Assembly (NCBI GenBank): GCA_015039365.1
Contig: WION01000573.1
Location: 1 to 32,153 of the forward strand
Direction: 5' to 3'
Length of the DNA: 32,153 bases
Source of the DNA: Amanita rubescens
Lineage: Eukaryota; Basidiomycota; Agaricomycetes; Agaricales; Amanitaceae
This document shows positions 30,561 through 32,153 of the stretch, one piece after another. A model generated the notes under the pieces. It was given only the letters and a program-made list of their open reading frames with translations. It ran no database searches and had not been told where the DNA came from. Numbering within the stretch: position 1 is the first letter of the stretch; each line of letters begins with the position of its first letter. A program made the translations under genes and the position numbers.

Positions 30561-30815
30561 TTATTTTTTACATTGGCTTGTACAGCTACAACTATATGCG
30601 AGGGCCATATGCAGACCAATGTCACACCAAACTGGCACCACGATGTTCACCGAGTTAGACCAGGCGAAGGCGTTAACAGGATAAATCACATTTGAGATGA
30701 AAAGCCAGAATATCATCGCGAGAGTTGCAATGTTACGGGCTCTCCAGTGCCATGGCAGGGGGAGGAAGAGCAACAGAGCGGCTAGTATAGCAACGGGAGC
30801 GAGCTCCGAATGCAT
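30561..30815 (-). pseudogene. Truncated STE3 pheromone receptor, first exon only
   Basis: The reverse-strand frame starts MHSELAPVAILAALLLFLPLPWHW and continues ARNIATLAMIFWLFISNVIYP and VVPVWCDIG. These are helices 1-2 and the conserved WCDI at the first exon end of STE3. After WCDIG the protein stops matching and ends at a TAA. The next gene's stop codon is only 22 bp further on (30538), so the other five helices are absent. The exon retains the canonical PLPWH motif, so it derives from a functional-type receptor. It lies 72 bp downstream of the TGS1 stop on the same strand. Confidence 0.8.
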
Positions 30816-30887
30816 ACAGAAACGGAGAAGAGATGACCGTCATATTTGAAGGATCGAGACGCGTACAAGTCACAAAGGGACGCGATA

Positions 30888-31987
<1,100 letters not shown>

Positions 31988-32153
31988 ACAGAATGTTGGT
32001 TACTATCGCGTGACGTTAATCAGTCACTTCACCCTTTCTCCCATGGCTACTCCGACTAATTCACGTTTACGTAGCATACAATTCGGAAAACACAAAAAGC
32101 TTCCATGAACGACTCTCTTCCACATGAAATATCAGTGCAACCGACGGTTGCAA
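31988..32153. other. Upstream region of tgs1 to the window end
   Basis: 166 bp with no feature I can support. It presumably holds the tgs1 promoter. Confidence 0.3.

Overview
The window is nuclear DNA of a filamentous basidiomycete, most likely an Agaricomycete. Genes carry many 39-69 bp GT-AG introns, often with CTGAC or CTAAT branch points. The families are basidiomycete-typical: STE3 pheromone receptors with Ser/Pro-rich tails, a Crinkler-type domain joined to a fungal kinase-like domain, DUF4419, and fungal cytochrome P450. There is no operon structure and no ribosome-binding-site logic.

Layout. Positions 1-5.2 kb are conserved housekeeping DNA: the 3' end of an unknown gene, the proteasome lid subunit Rpn9, and a telobox double-Myb protein of the Tay1/Teb1 type. 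Positions 5.2-12.9 kb are accessory and decayed. They hold a DUF4419 gene bracketed by a direct duplication, a truncated P450 pseudogene, a stretch with abnormal dinucleotide content (about 8.94-9.30 kb), a Crinkler N-terminal exon pair upstream of a kinase-like reading frame, and a dispersed repeat. An initiator tRNA-Met lies at 12.95 kb. Positions 13.2-31.99 kb look like a B mating-type (pheromone/receptor) region and its neighbours: a coiled-coil membrane protein, a full STE3 receptor, SRP9, an SRPK-like kinase, a gene with a possible PD-(D/E)xK motif, a second full STE3 receptor, an F-box protein, a candidate CaaX pheromone precursor, a large SHYW/CMPQ-motif protein, a truncated third STE3, and trimethylguanosine synthase.

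The two full receptors (about 15.3 and 23.2 kb) plus a lipopeptide precursor ending Cys-Thr-Ile-Ala (27.85 kb) are the parts of a B-type mating system: a farnesylated secreted peptide sensed by STE3 GPCRs. The truncated receptor at 30.6 kb suggests birth-and-death turnover.

Several otherwise convincing genes (SRP9, TGS1, Crinkler-kinase, the pheromone precursor) each need a small indel correction to read through, and several of these sites are homopolymers or a dinucleotide repeat. This could be real decay or uncorrected sequencing error. All exon structures were inferred by eye and checked only for frame consistency.
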